The notes below the pieces were generated by a model. It was given only the letters and a program-made list of their open reading frames with translations, made no database searches and was not told where the DNA came from. Both the position numbers and the translations under genes were made by a program. From Geminicoccaceae bacterium (GTDB lineage Bacteria; Pseudomonadota; Alphaproteobacteria; Geminicoccales; Geminicoccaceae): a DNA stretch of 64,000 nucleotides. Positions 10,615-20,504 of the stretch are shown here, piece after piece (positions within the stretch are counted from its first letter, which is position 1; each line of letters opens with the position of its first letter). The stretch is taken from assembly GCA_028285265.1 (NCBI GenBank), contig JANQPX010000020.1:62001-126000 (forward strand), written 5' to 3'.

Positions 10615-11385
10615 CTAGATCACTGAAAAGCCGGCATCGATGAGCATGGTCGTGCCATTGACGAGGTCCGAGGCAGGTGAGGCGAGGTAGAGGACCATGT
10701 CGGCAACTTCAATCGGTTCACCAAAACGGCCGAGCGGCGTGCGATCCAGCATAGGCGCCGCTTTCTCTTGATCACCCCAGACTTCACGCCCAAGCGGGGT
10801 CATAATGATCGTCGGGCAGACGGCATTGACCTGTATGTTGAATTGAGCCCACTCGCATGTCATGTCTCGCGTCAGCGCATTTAGACCGGCTTTGGACGCT
10901 GAATAGGCGGCATGGCCATCAATGGCGATCACGCTAGCCTGCGACGAGATATTGATGATCTTTCCCGATCTTTGGGCAATCATCTTCGGAGCAAGGCCTT
11001 GCGCCATAAGAAAGGGGGCCCTGAGATTGATTGCCATCGTTCGTTCCCAGTTTTCGATGCTAGTCTCGAGAAGGGGTTCGATCGGTGCAATGCCAGCACA
11101 ATTCACAAGAATGTCGATTGCGTTAAAGGCTTCCAACGCTTTGATCGCGGCCTCGCGGGGACCTTCAACGGTCGAAAAATCCGCGGTTATGGTGACGCAT
11201 CGCCTGCCATGATTGCCAACGGTCTCAGCAACCTTGTCGAGTCCTTCTTGATCAAGGGCAATTGCCGCAATGTCAGCACCTGCATCGGCAAGCACGTCGC
11301 AGATTTCCGCCCCGATACCCTGCGACGCTCCTGTGACGCAGGCGCGCTTGCCCTGAATTGAAAAGCGATTCGTCCAAGCACTCAT
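10615..11385 (-). CDS. SDR family oxidoreductase
   Basis: 'VTGASQGIGAEI', 'NCAG', 'YSASKAG'; ATG 11385 preceded by GGGAGGT. Confidence 0.93.
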   Translation of the reverse strand: MSAWTNRFSIQGKRACVTGASQGIGAEICDVLADAGADIAAIALDQEGLDKVAETVGNHGRRCVTITADFSTVEGPREAAIKALEAFNAIDILVNCAGIAPIEPLLETSIENWERTMAINLRAPFLMAQGLAPKMIAQRSGKIINISSQASVIAIDGHAAYSASKAGLNALTRDMTCEWAQFNIQVNAVCPTIIMTPLGREVWGDQEKAAPMLDRTPLGRFGEPIEVADMVLYLASPASDLVNGTTMLIDAGFSVI

Positions 11386-11720
11386 GGTCGCACCTCCCAT
11401 TTTTTACTCGTTAATTGCCTCTTCATCAAATCCGCCAGATGACCGATCGACAAGCGAAAAGGCCCCAAAGGATTAATGCTCCAGTATTGTTCTAATGAAC
11501 GTCTCTCGCCTGTTGATAGGTGGCAGAAAATGCAATAAGTGGCCTGTCGGTCGATGCTCAGTAGAAATTGATTTGCGATTTCATTGAAGGACGAATGTGT
11601 AGTGGCTTAAGTTGTGGACATCCGGTATCGATCTGGCGGTGATGAAGGGACTGAGCGTTATCGACGCTCTCGAGCCTGCAACAACCCGGTCAACGCGCTA
11701 AACATTGGAGATGCTGAGGC

Positions 11721-12284
11721 ATGATGGGTCCGATCAGAAATTGGGTGATGGTCTTATCGGTCAGCCTTATGCCAGGCTTAGTCCATGCTGATCCGCCATC
11801 GATCAAGGCGTTCTTAGGGAGCTGGGCGATCGCAGAAACGAGTACGCAGGTGGAGGTGCTTGCGCCGAATGCACTCAGTGTCGAGGTCGAAGCCGAGGCG
11901 GACGGTTTTCGCCTCTCCTGGCGTGATTTGGGAAAAAGCGGAAGTGGTGGCCTCGGAAGCGATGACATCGTAGCTCATTTCGTCCCTTCTGATCGGCTCG
12001 GGGTCTATGAATACCAACCGAGCTCAAGCTCTATACTAACGCGCATGTTTGCTTCTCCTGCTACCGGCAATCCGCTGGAGGGTGAAACCCTAATCTGGGC
12101 GCGAATCGATGGTCCGATGCTGGCTGTTTACAGCATGAAAATCGATGACAAGGGTGGCTTTGATCTCGACCACTATAGTTGGACCAAGACGGATACTGGA
12201 CTTCAGTTGACATTCGTCAAAAAGACGGAAGATCTCGGTTCAGGTGCACCGATTCAGGGCGAGCTTGTGTCAAAGGATGATTGA
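11721..12284 (+). CDS. Exported protein of unknown function (paralogue of the next gene)
   Basis: Signal peptide; 'FDLDHYSWTKTDTGLQLTF' aligns with 'YELQHYQRILTDIGMDIRF' of the next ORF. Confidence 0.65.
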   Translation: MMGPIRNWVMVLSVSLMPGLVHADPPSIKAFLGSWAIAETSTQVEVLAPNALSVEVEAEADGFRLSWRDLGKSGSGGLGSDDIVAHFVPSDRLGVYEYQPSSSSILTRMFASPATGNPLEGETLIWARIDGPMLAVYSMKIDDKGGFDLDHYSWTKTDTGLQLTFVKKTEDLGSGAPIQGELVSKDD

Positions 12285-12291
12285 CGTGACG

Positions 12292-12906
12292 ATGTTTCCT
12301 ATGAGTAAGCCGGCTTTCCATGCTTGGGTCCAAAAAGGCCTGGCGCAACCTTTGGCTTTCCTCGCGATCTTAACGGTCCTGATCGTATTGAGTGGCGACT
12401 GGCGGCCTGCATTCGCCAACGACTTGTCCCCCTTCGTTGGAAGCTATGTCGGTCGGGCGACTGTTGAAGACGTTGACTCAGGGAAAGAACAGTTACGCGA
12501 TTTGGACATTGTCGTCATTCCTCATGGCGCGGAAGGGTTGCGCATTGATTGGACCACAGTTGGCCTGGTTGACGGAAGGCGTGATCTTCCGGGCGTCAAG
12601 AGATGGTCCCAAACAGCGTTGTTCGAACCAACAGATGACGGCGGCTACATGATCGAAGTTGGCGACGCTGACCTCTTCCGAGAGCGTGAGGCAACAGTAC
12701 CGATCAAAGGCGACCCTGTCCGCTGGACCCGTTTGGTCGGCGAAACACTCCATACATACTCGTTTGTGGTGCTTGAAGACGGCCGTTATGAACTGCAACA
12801 CTACCAGCGCATTCTGACGGACATCGGCATGGATATCCGCTTCGAGCGGGTTATCGATGGCAAGACTGTTCGTCGTGTTTCGGGTAGAACTGCCCGCGCG
12901 AGCTAA
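12292..12906 (+). CDS. Exported protein of unknown function (paralogue of preceding gene)
   Basis: TM/signal then 'FVGSYVGRATVED'; start chosen at Met 12292 within the ORF beginning 12244. Confidence 0.65.
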   Translation: MFPMSKPAFHAWVQKGLAQPLAFLAILTVLIVLSGDWRPAFANDLSPFVGSYVGRATVEDVDSGKEQLRDLDIVVIPHGAEGLRIDWTTVGLVDGRRDLPGVKRWSQTALFEPTDDGGYMIEVGDADLFREREATVPIKGDPVRWTRLVGETLHTYSFVVLEDGRYELQHYQRILTDIGMDIRFERVIDGKTVRRVSGRTARAS

Positions 12907-13042
12907 CCATCTCCGCCTGAGTCAATGTCAAGTGTTGCTTAACAGCGATCTGCTATTCCAAACCAACATGGGCTTCGCGCTCACATTTTGAGCGGCCAAT
13001 GCAATCTACGATCGCTCGAGAGCAGCCTGGCTTCGGTCGGCT

Positions 13043-14008
13043 CTATGACAGGTGATGTTCAACTTGCTCCCGCGTTGGCAGAGACGGAATTGCGCCTCGT
13101 GCGGTCGCTGTCAGCGCCCCTGCGACATTAGCAAATCGACAGGTCGCAGCGATTGCTTGATCATCATCGAGAAGTCTCGGATCCTCGCAGATACCTGCTA
13201 GAAGTCCGGCCACAAATGCATCACCTGATCCGGTCGTGTCCACGGCATCGACATCGATACTTGGAATAGCCTGCTCACCGCGTTCGGTCATCGCAATGCA
13301 GCCCGCCGCCCCGAGACTAAGGACGACCAATTTCAAGCCGTCTCGCCAAAAACTCCGGATTGCGTCTGCTGATCGTGAACCCGTCACAAAGTCGAGCTCA
13401 TCGTCGCTCAGCTTGACCACATCGGCGCGCGTCATGCCGTCAAGGATTCCTGCTCTGGCTTCATCAGCACTACGCCAAAGCGGCAGTCGGAGATTGACAT
13501 CATACGATATGAGCTTGCCGGCGGCCTTGGCTTGATCAGCGGCAAAAAGTGCGGTCTCGCGTGGTTGCTGCGCAGCAAGGCTGATCGAATCGTAATGAAA
13601 GATCGGTGCGCTTTCGATCTTCTCCCGATCAACCTCAGCAGGCGTAAACAGCATGTCAGCAGAGGGGTGTCGATAGAACATGAAATCACGTTCGCCATCT
13701 TTGGCAAGTGTGACAAATGCAAGGGCCGTTCGAGCACGATCCTCGATTCGGATCGCATCAACATCCACACCTTCCCGACTTAAGGTTTGGATGAGGAGAT
13801 GGCCAAATGGCTCGTCGCCGACTTTGCCGATAAAGGCGCTGTTCCTTCCGAGCTTGGCCAGGCCAACAGCGACATTGGCTGCAGCACCTCCAGGAACCGG
13901 CTTGAAGGTCGGTAAATCTGAGAAGGCGAGGCCGCTTTCGGTCGGGACGAAGTCCATCAACAAGTCACCGAAGCAAACAACGTCCAAGTTCCTATTAATC
14001 AACGTCAT
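13043..14008 (-). CDS. PfkB-family carbohydrate kinase (fructokinase-like)
   Basis: 'PGGAAANVAVGLAKLG...FIGKVGDEPFG', 'DTTGSGDAFVAGLL'. Confidence 0.93.
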   Translation of the reverse strand: MTLINRNLDVVCFGDLLMDFVPTESGLAFSDLPTFKPVPGGAAANVAVGLAKLGRNSAFIGKVGDEPFGHLLIQTLSREGVDVDAIRIEDRARTALAFVTLAKDGERDFMFYRHPSADMLFTPAEVDREKIESAPIFHYDSISLAAQQPRETALFAADQAKAAGKLISYDVNLRLPLWRSADEARAGILDGMTRADVVKLSDDELDFVTGSRSADAIRSFWRDGLKLVVLSLGAAGCIAMTERGEQAIPSIDVDAVDTTGSGDAFVAGLLAGICEDPRLLDDDQAIAATCRFANVAGALTATARGAIPSLPTREQVEHHLS

Positions 14009-14410
14009 CGCGCATCCTCACGTCTAGTCACCCCTCTGGTTCAACATCGGAGATTGGCTCTGTCTCAACAAGACATTCTGATCGATGAGATCATGGGTGA
14101 CGGTGGTCGGTTTCCGAATAAAGACTTCCGCCAAAAACTCAACCAGGCAATAGACCCTGCCCTGATCAGGCCAGGGGAAATGATGATGGCAAAAGATTTG
14201 AGGATCGCCTTTTTGGAGCAAGCGATCTTGCTTTCATTTTGATGGGCCTTGCAAAATCGTTCAGTTGGTTGGGATGCTGACGGCAACATCCTTGGTCATG
14301 ATAAGGGTCTTTAAGAGAGGGGCATGCTAGCTTGGACGAACGTTGTTGTTGAAGCGTTATCTTTGAACCTTGTTGAGGACTCTTTATATCAATCAATCTG
14401 GCAATCCACA

Positions 14411-15814
14411 TCACCTTCGACTGGAATTTGTGTCCAATGAGGAAGTCTTCGTGGGACAAGGAAGGGTCATTTCAAATCGGGCTCCATTGTTGGCCGCTAC
14501 CAACTCGACGGTGCCACCATGTCGTTCGGCGACTTCCCTGACAATTGCAAGGCCAAGCCCACAGCCGCTCGAACCATCCTCAGCGGCACGCTGAAACCGC
14601 TGAAAAATTCGCTCGGACTGCGCCTCAGGAACACCAGGGCCGTTGTCCGCAACGATGACCCGCGCGCAGTCCTTTCGGTACTCAACGCGTAAATCGACTC
14701 CCCCACCATGCGTGCAGCCATAGCGAAGGGCGTTGTCGATAAGATTATCTAAAGCTTCCGAGATCATCACGGCATCGCCTGCGATGGGCTTTCGCGCACC
14801 ATCGACTTCGAAGGAGATTGTAGTACCCCGGCGTAATGCGCCTGGTGCATGGACCTTCGCCACCTCGGCCGCAACCTCGCCCAGATCAGCGACGATTTCT
14901 TGCATCGCGGCTTTGCGTCCGCGTGCCTTCTCCATAGAAAGGAGTTGTTGGGTGAGACGGCTAGTGCGTCTTGCAGCCTCGGCGACATGAGCGACACGGT
15001 TTCTGAGTTCAGCTTCATTCGGGGCCGTCCCCGCAGCTTCAGCCTGCGCCTGTATGCCCGCTATAGGATTGCGTAGCTGATGGGCAGCGTTGGAAATGAA
15101 TGCATCCCGCTCAGCGAACGCGTTGGCGAGGCGTTGAAACAAAGCGTTCATCGCTTCCACAAGGCTACTAACTTCTGGAGGGACCGGTCGTTGGATTGGT
15201 CCCAAATCCTCAGGAGAGCGCTTTGAAACAGCTTCCCGCAAGCTGAGCAGCGGTTTGAGGCCAACATTGATACCAAACCAAACGATCGTTCCAGCCGACA
15301 GGATGAGAATCGCCATCATCGCCGCCGAGAGTCCAACCAACCGAAGGCTGTGTGCCTGACGCTGTCGCACAGTTTGCCAGACTTGAACAGTTATCCAACC
15401 GCCAAATTCTGGCTCCGAGATAAACTCGCGAAACATGAGCACGCGTACGGGATCGCCGTAATAGCGGCCGTCGTAGAACTGCGGTTGATTGGTAAGCGGA
15501 GCCGTCTCTTCGTCGATGGTCAATGGGCTGGTATAGCCCGTTACGAATCGACCATCTGGTCCGTTCACCCGATAGTATATCGGATCGCCAAGTGCATCGA
15601 CCAAGGAGTCTAGGAGTTCCTCTGCCAGCACATCCCCTTCGCTCAGCACCACATCTCGAGCGATCGTCATCGCTACAGCGTGCAGCGTTTTGTCGTAGAG
15701 TTGTTCGGCACGATCGATTGCGATCAGGTGACGGACAACGGTGGCGACGAGAGCAATCAGAAGAAGAGGTAAAATAATCAGAACAAAGAGGCGATTCCGA
15801 AGCGACAAAAGCAT
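14411..15814 (-). CDS. Sensor histidine kinase, TctE-like
   Basis: 'ERDAFISNAAHQLRNPIAGIQ', 'DNLIDNALRYG', 'ADNGPGVPEAQSERIFQRF', 'GLGLAIV'. Confidence 0.92.
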   Translation of the reverse strand: MLLSLRNRLFVLIILPLLLIALVATVVRHLIAIDRAEQLYDKTLHAVAMTIARDVVLSEGDVLAEELLDSLVDALGDPIYYRVNGPDGRFVTGYTSPLTIDEETAPLTNQPQFYDGRYYGDPVRVLMFREFISEPEFGGWITVQVWQTVRQRQAHSLRLVGLSAAMMAILILSAGTIVWFGINVGLKPLLSLREAVSKRSPEDLGPIQRPVPPEVSSLVEAMNALFQRLANAFAERDAFISNAAHQLRNPIAGIQAQAEAAGTAPNEAELRNRVAHVAEAARRTSRLTQQLLSMEKARGRKAAMQEIVADLGEVAAEVAKVHAPGALRRGTTISFEVDGARKPIAGDAVMISEALDNLIDNALRYGCTHGGGVDLRVEYRKDCARVIVADNGPGVPEAQSERIFQRFQRAAEDGSSGCGLGLAIVREVAERHGGTVELVAANNGARFEMTLPCPTKTSSLDTNSSRR

Positions 15815-15827
15815 GGGTTACGATGCC

Positions 15828-16490
15828 TCATGAGTCCAACATATAGCCGAGCCCCCGCGCGGTTCTTATCTCGACACCTGATTGGGCGAGCTTTCGCCTA
15901 AGACGTGAAACGAGAAGCTCAACCGCATTCAACTCTACGTCAGCACCCATGCCATAGACGGCATCAACTATAACATCCTTCGAGGCAATTCGCCCTCTGT
16001 TTTTCAAAAGGAATTCGAATAGTGAGATCTCACGACGGTTGAGCGAAATTTCACCCTCAGGGCCAATGAGGCGTCGCGCCTCGCCATCGAAGCGAGCTCC
16101 ACCTACGACAATTTCTTTCGGGCGAAGATCGGCATTGCGGCGCCCCAGCGCGCGAATACGCGCCAAGAGCTCGGCCATGGCAAATGGCTTGATCAGATAA
16201 TCATCTGCGCCCGCGTCGAGGCCGGCTACACAATCTTCGGTCTCTCCTCGAGCAGTTAGCATCAAGACAGGTGTATGATCGGCACGGCGGCGCATCATAC
16301 GCACGATCTCGAAGCCATTCATGCCGGGAAGATTAACATCAACGATCGCTAGATCTGCACCGCTTGAGGATAGGAAGTCGTCGCCGGAAGGGCCGTCCTG
16401 CAACCAATCGACGCTATGCCCGATATCCGAGAGCGCTTTCTCAACCCCGCCCGCGAGCATTTCATTGTCTTCGATCAAGACGATTCGCAT
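15828..16490 (-). CDS. Response regulator, OmpR family, TctD-like
   Basis: 'MRIVLIEDNEMLAGGVEKAL', 'LAIVDVNLPGMNGFEIV', 'LMLTARGETEDCVAGLDAGADDYLIKPF' plus winged-helix C-terminus. Confidence 0.93.
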   Translation of the reverse strand: MRIVLIEDNEMLAGGVEKALSDIGHSVDWLQDGPSGDDFLSSSGADLAIVDVNLPGMNGFEIVRMMRRRADHTPVLMLTARGETEDCVAGLDAGADDYLIKPFAMAELLARIRALGRRNADLRPKEIVVGGARFDGEARRLIGPEGEISLNRREISLFEFLLKNRGRIASKDVIVDAVYGMGADVELNAVELLVSRLRRKLAQSGVEIRTARGLGYMLDS

Positions 16491-16654
16491 GCGCCTCCCT
16501 CCTGCCAGTTCCCGACAGGTTCCTCCCAGGATGGCGCAGTCTCGTTGTTTAAGCAATGAGGACAATCATCCAGACCGACGTCCTCAAATGCGCTGCCCAT
16601 GGTTGATCAGCGAACCTTGGGAAACAGCTCAGATCTGCCACTTTTGAGGGGAGG

Positions 16655-16951
16655 TCATTCGTAGATGAGCCGCGCCATAATTTTGTCTTCAGCAATCGAC
16701 TTGACCGGCGAAAGACGTAAAAGCGTATGCGCCGGTGTGCACGGATTCGGAAGGTTGGTCAGAACGGAAGTTATGGCGATCCGCTGCAGCCCGCCTCCGA
16801 CAGTCCGAGGGCGGGGAGGCGTGTAGCCAAGATATCGCCAGAATACGTGTCTCGGCCGGCGGAATTCCTGTAATGCCGATCCAAGATCGATGATACGCCT
16901 CAGGTCACTAACATGATGAAATACAATGGTTGTATGTTGGCCGAAAGATTT
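16655..16951 (-). pseudogene. Open frame lacking ATG/GTG/TTG start; possible gene remnant
   Basis: Manual minus-strand translation: 98 codons open between stops, '...HHVSDLRRIIDLGSALQEFRRPRHVFWRYLGY...LQRIAITSVLTNLPNPCTPAHTLLRLSPVKSIAEDKIMARLIYE*'; absent from the ATG-based track. Confidence 0.3.
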
Positions 16952-17273
16952 TCAATCAAGAGGAATTCTACGGCTTTTCAAAAGCGTGCCACCAGGATGC
17001 ATGTGCCGATTCGTCGATCTTAATAACGACACCTTTCAGTTGCCAATCAACGTTACTGATAGGCGCCAATCTTGACAGGATTTGGACAGGTTAGGCGCGT
17101 ATGCTGTCGGCCAGGCTGGAAAATCCTAGCATCGTTTTGGCGCCTCATAGTGCCTCGTCGGGGCCGGGAGCCAAGGTGAATATGTTGGAACTTTGTGTGC
17201 AGAAGGCTAAGACAGTCTTCACAAAACTAGAGATAACCCCAAAAGACTAACGACCACAACGGAGATCAGGATC

Positions 17274-18371
17274 ATGAGGCTGAATGGATTGACACGCCGG
17301 ATGGCGATAGGCCTGGCCACAGGCGCTCTCGCGACGTTGGCGATACCAGCATCGGCGCAAGTTTCGTTTGAAGGTGAGACCATTGAATGGATTATTCCCT
17401 TCTCGGAGGGCGGCGGATCGGACAAGTGGGCGCGATTCTATGCGCCGCTGCTGTCGGAAGCACTGCCGGGTCAACCGGCCATTCAAGTCAAGAATATGCC
17501 GGGAGCTGGGTCCACCAAGGGAGCCAACTTCTTTGCCAGTCGAGCAAAACCTGATGGGATGACCATACTCGGCACCTCAGGGTCGACACAGTTTCCTTAT
17601 TTGCTGGGCGATCCGCGTGTAAAATTCGATTATGCGGATTGGAACGTCGTTCTCGCTTCGGCGACGGGCGGTGTCGCCTACCTGCCGAAAGACTTGGCTG
17701 ATCAATGGGCTGCAGATCCTCAATCGGTCATCGACAACACCAACTTCATCTACGGCAGTCAGGGCGCAACCCGTCTAGACCTGGTCCCGCTTCTCGCTTG
17801 GGAGCTTCTGGGCATGAAGGTCGATCCGGTTTTCGGCATCAAAGGCCGCGGTGACGGCAGGCTGATGTTCGAGCGTGGTGAAGCCAATATCGACTATCAG
17901 ACTTCCTCGGCCTTTTTGAGCAAGGTCACACCTTTGGTTGAGCAGGGCGCCGCCGTGCCGATCATGACCTGGGGCGCGCTTGATGAAGATGGCAATATCG
18001 TGCGTGATCCGACTTTCCCAGACGTGCCCAGCTTTAAGGAAGTCTACGAGCAGATTAAGGGAGAAGAGCCCTCAGGACCTGCTTGGGACGCTTGGAAGGC
18101 CTTCTTCATAGCTGGCTTCCCAGCGCAGAAGATGGTGTTCTTGCCCAAGGACACGCCAGCTGAAGTCGTTGCTGCATATGCCGCGGCGTTTAAGGCCGTG
18201 ACGGAAAGGCCAGACTTCGCTGAGATTTCCGCAAAGCAACTCGGCGTGTATCCGCAATCCACTGGTGAGGCTGCAGACAAGCGCCTGAAGCTTGGCACTG
18301 TTGTTGATCCGACAGCGACGGATTGGATCAAGAACTGGCTGAAGGAACGCTACGGCGTCGAACTCGGCTAA
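17274..18371 (+). CDS. tctC: Tripartite tricarboxylate transporter substrate-binding protein (TctC)
   Basis: Signal peptide; 'ETIEWIIPFSEGGGSDKWARFYAPLLSEALPGQPAIQVKNMPGAGSTKGANFFA'. Confidence 0.9.
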   Translation: MRLNGLTRRMAIGLATGALATLAIPASAQVSFEGETIEWIIPFSEGGGSDKWARFYAPLLSEALPGQPAIQVKNMPGAGSTKGANFFASRAKPDGMTILGTSGSTQFPYLLGDPRVKFDYADWNVVLASATGGVAYLPKDLADQWAADPQSVIDNTNFIYGSQGATRLDLVPLLAWELLGMKVDPVFGIKGRGDGRLMFERGEANIDYQTSSAFLSKVTPLVEQGAAVPIMTWGALDEDGNIVRDPTFPDVPSFKEVYEQIKGEEPSGPAWDAWKAFFIAGFPAQKMVFLPKDTPAEVVAAYAAAFKAVTERPDFAEISAKQLGVYPQSTGEAADKRLKLGTVVDPTATDWIKNWLKERYGVELG

Positions 18372-18481
18372 GCGCTCAAGGATTCGATCGGGCGGCGGCC
18401 TGTTTCCTGGGTCGTCGCCTGTCGATCCCAAGATCGTCCTGAGTTTGTCCGTGCTCATAATCCGATCAATGTAGAACAGTC

Positions 18482-20503
18482 ATGGAAATTCTTTCCGTAG
18501 CATTGCCTGCGCTCAGCGAGGCTTTTGGCCTTATCCTTACGCCGACCTCGATCGGCTATCTTTGCCTCGGTGTTGTTCTCGGCCTGTCAGTGGGCGTGTT
18601 TCCGGGCCTCGGCGGTATTGCTGGCCTTTCAATGTTGTTGCCGTTCATTTACGGCATGGATCCGGTTTCTGGACTGTCCATGATGGTCGGCCTTGTTGCG
18701 GTCATTCCGACATCGGATACATTCGCCTCCGTCCTTCTTGGCATACCCGGCTCGTCGGCATCGCAGGCGACCGTACTGGACGGCTTCCCTCTCTCCAAAC
18801 AAGGGCAGGCCGCGAGAGCGCTTGCAGCTGCGTTTGTTTCGTCACTTTTTGGCGGGCTCTTCGGCGCCATTCTTTTGACGTTCTTTATTTTGATTGCTCG
18901 CCCCCTCGTCCTGGCTTTTGGTCTCCCAGAACTTCTGTTGCTGACCATCCTAGGCTTCGCCATGGTTGGCGTCTTGGCCGGTCGCAGTCTACTCAAGGGC
19001 CTGGTCACTGCCGGGCTTGGCATGATGGTGGGGGCGATAGGTGAAGCCCCAGCGCAAGGATCCTCGCGTCTGGACTTTGGTTCTTGGTATCTCCAGGACG
19101 GCTTTAGCCTTGTGGTGATCGGTCTCGGTATCTTTGCTATCCCGGAAATTATCTCACTGCTACGCCAGGACCGTGCAATTGCCGGTGAGGCGAAGCTTGG
19201 CGCTGGTTGGATGGATGGCATCCGCGACTGGTTCGCCAACATCTGGCTCTCGATACGCTGCTCAGCGATCGGTGTCATTGTCGGTGTCATTCCAGGCCTC
19301 GGTGGTTCTGTGGTCGACTGGATCTCCTACGGCCACACCGTTCAAACTGCCCGCGACCGCTCAAACTTTGGCAAGGGTGACATTCGAGGCGTGATCGGCC
19401 CGGAAAGTTCCAACAATGCTAAAGAGGGCGGTGGACTCGTGCCGACGCTGTTGTTCGGCATACCGGGATCCGGCTCCATGGCGGTGTTCATCGGCGGCAT
19501 GATTCTGCTTGGCTACGAGGCCGGGCCGCAGCTGGTACAGAACGATCTTCCGATCACCTATACGATCGTTTGGTCGCTCGCCCTTGCCAATGTTCTTGGA
19601 GCAGGCCTTTGCATCGTTCTGTCACCCAGCATCGCTCGGCTGACGACGATTCGGTTCGCACTCCTCGCCCCATTCTTGTTCATGATGATCTCATTCGCCG
19701 CCTTCCAATCAAAACAGACGCTTTGGGATCTGGCGGCACTCGTCGCAATCGGCATGCTGGGCATTCTCCTTCGCCGCTTTGAATGGCCAAGGCCTGCCTT
19801 CTTGATTGGCTTCGTGCTGGCGAGCCAAGCAGAAGTCTACACCTATCAAGCCACCCAGATCGCATCTTCGCGCTTTGGACGCAGCTTTACGGAGGGCTTG
19901 GCCTATGTGTTCTCACCAACTGCAATCATCCTAATCATCATCATTGCAGCCTCCGTCTGGCTCGGCGCTCGTCAATCCAAATCGCTTCATGATGATGAGC
20001 CAGTTGCGACCTTCGGCGGCAAGCGTGCACCGATGACCTTTGCAGCCTGTATTGCGGCTTTCCTGGCAATCGCTTTTATCGATGCAGCAAGCCTCTCGGT
20101 CATGATCGACAAGGTCTTTCCGATGACCGTTGCAGGATTGTCGCTGATCGGTGCCCTTATCCTTCTATGGCAAATGTCGACACGCTCCGAGAGGGATGTG
20201 CTCTTTGCCGATGGTGAGCATCGAGGCGAGGATGCGACCGCAACCATCGGTCTTTGGCCGACCCTCGGATGGTTTGCATCGCTCCTGATTTTAACGGCTT
20301 TGTTCGGCTTTATCATCGCTATCACCGTCTTCTTCCTGGCCTTCTTGACACAGCGCGCGCGCGTGAGCTTGCAGCAATCCCTCATCCTTACAGCGGCAGG
20401 GGTCGGCGTGCTCCTGATCATGGCTCACCTCCTGAACCGAGACTTCCCGCCGGGCCTTCTCCAAGAATTCATCGAATTGCCGTGGCCATTTGGAGGGATC
20501 TAA
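18482..20503 (+). CDS. tctA: Tripartite tricarboxylate transporter: TctA with fused C-terminal TctB-like domain
   Basis: 673 aa. TctA signature 'GVFPGLGGIAGLSMLLPF...TFASVLLGIPGSSASQATVLDGFPLSKQGQAARAL'. C-terminal ~155 aa is a separate 4-TM-like TctB block ('LFGFIIAITVFFLAFLTQRARVSLQQSLI'). Confidence 0.9.
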   Translation: MEILSVALPALSEAFGLILTPTSIGYLCLGVVLGLSVGVFPGLGGIAGLSMLLPFIYGMDPVSGLSMMVGLVAVIPTSDTFASVLLGIPGSSASQATVLDGFPLSKQGQAARALAAAFVSSLFGGLFGAILLTFFILIARPLVLAFGLPELLLLTILGFAMVGVLAGRSLLKGLVTAGLGMMVGAIGEAPAQGSSRLDFGSWYLQDGFSLVVIGLGIFAIPEIISLLRQDRAIAGEAKLGAGWMDGIRDWFANIWLSIRCSAIGVIVGVIPGLGGSVVDWISYGHTVQTARDRSNFGKGDIRGVIGPESSNNAKEGGGLVPTLLFGIPGSGSMAVFIGGMILLGYEAGPQLVQNDLPITYTIVWSLALANVLGAGLCIVLSPSIARLTTIRFALLAPFLFMMISFAAFQSKQTLWDLAALVAIGMLGILLRRFEWPRPAFLIGFVLASQAEVYTYQATQIASSRFGRSFTEGLAYVFSPTAIILIIIIAASVWLGARQSKSLHDDEPVATFGGKRAPMTFAACIAAFLAIAFIDAASLSVMIDKVFPMTVAGLSLIGALILLWQMSTRSERDVLFADGEHRGEDATATIGLWPTLGWFASLLILTALFGFIIAITVFFLAFLTQRARVSLQQSLILTAAGVGVLLIMAHLLNRDFPPGLLQEFIELPWPFGGI

Positions 20504-20504
20504 C

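Noticed and set aside
14024-14290. Several short overlapping ORFs on both strands between the PfkB kinase and tctE
   Set aside because: Mutually overlapping, no good ribosome-binding site or motif; most likely noncoding.
18391-18419. Hairpin-like GGCGGCG...CGTCGCC between tctC and tctA
   Set aside because: One mismatch, long loop and no T-run; too weak to call a terminator.
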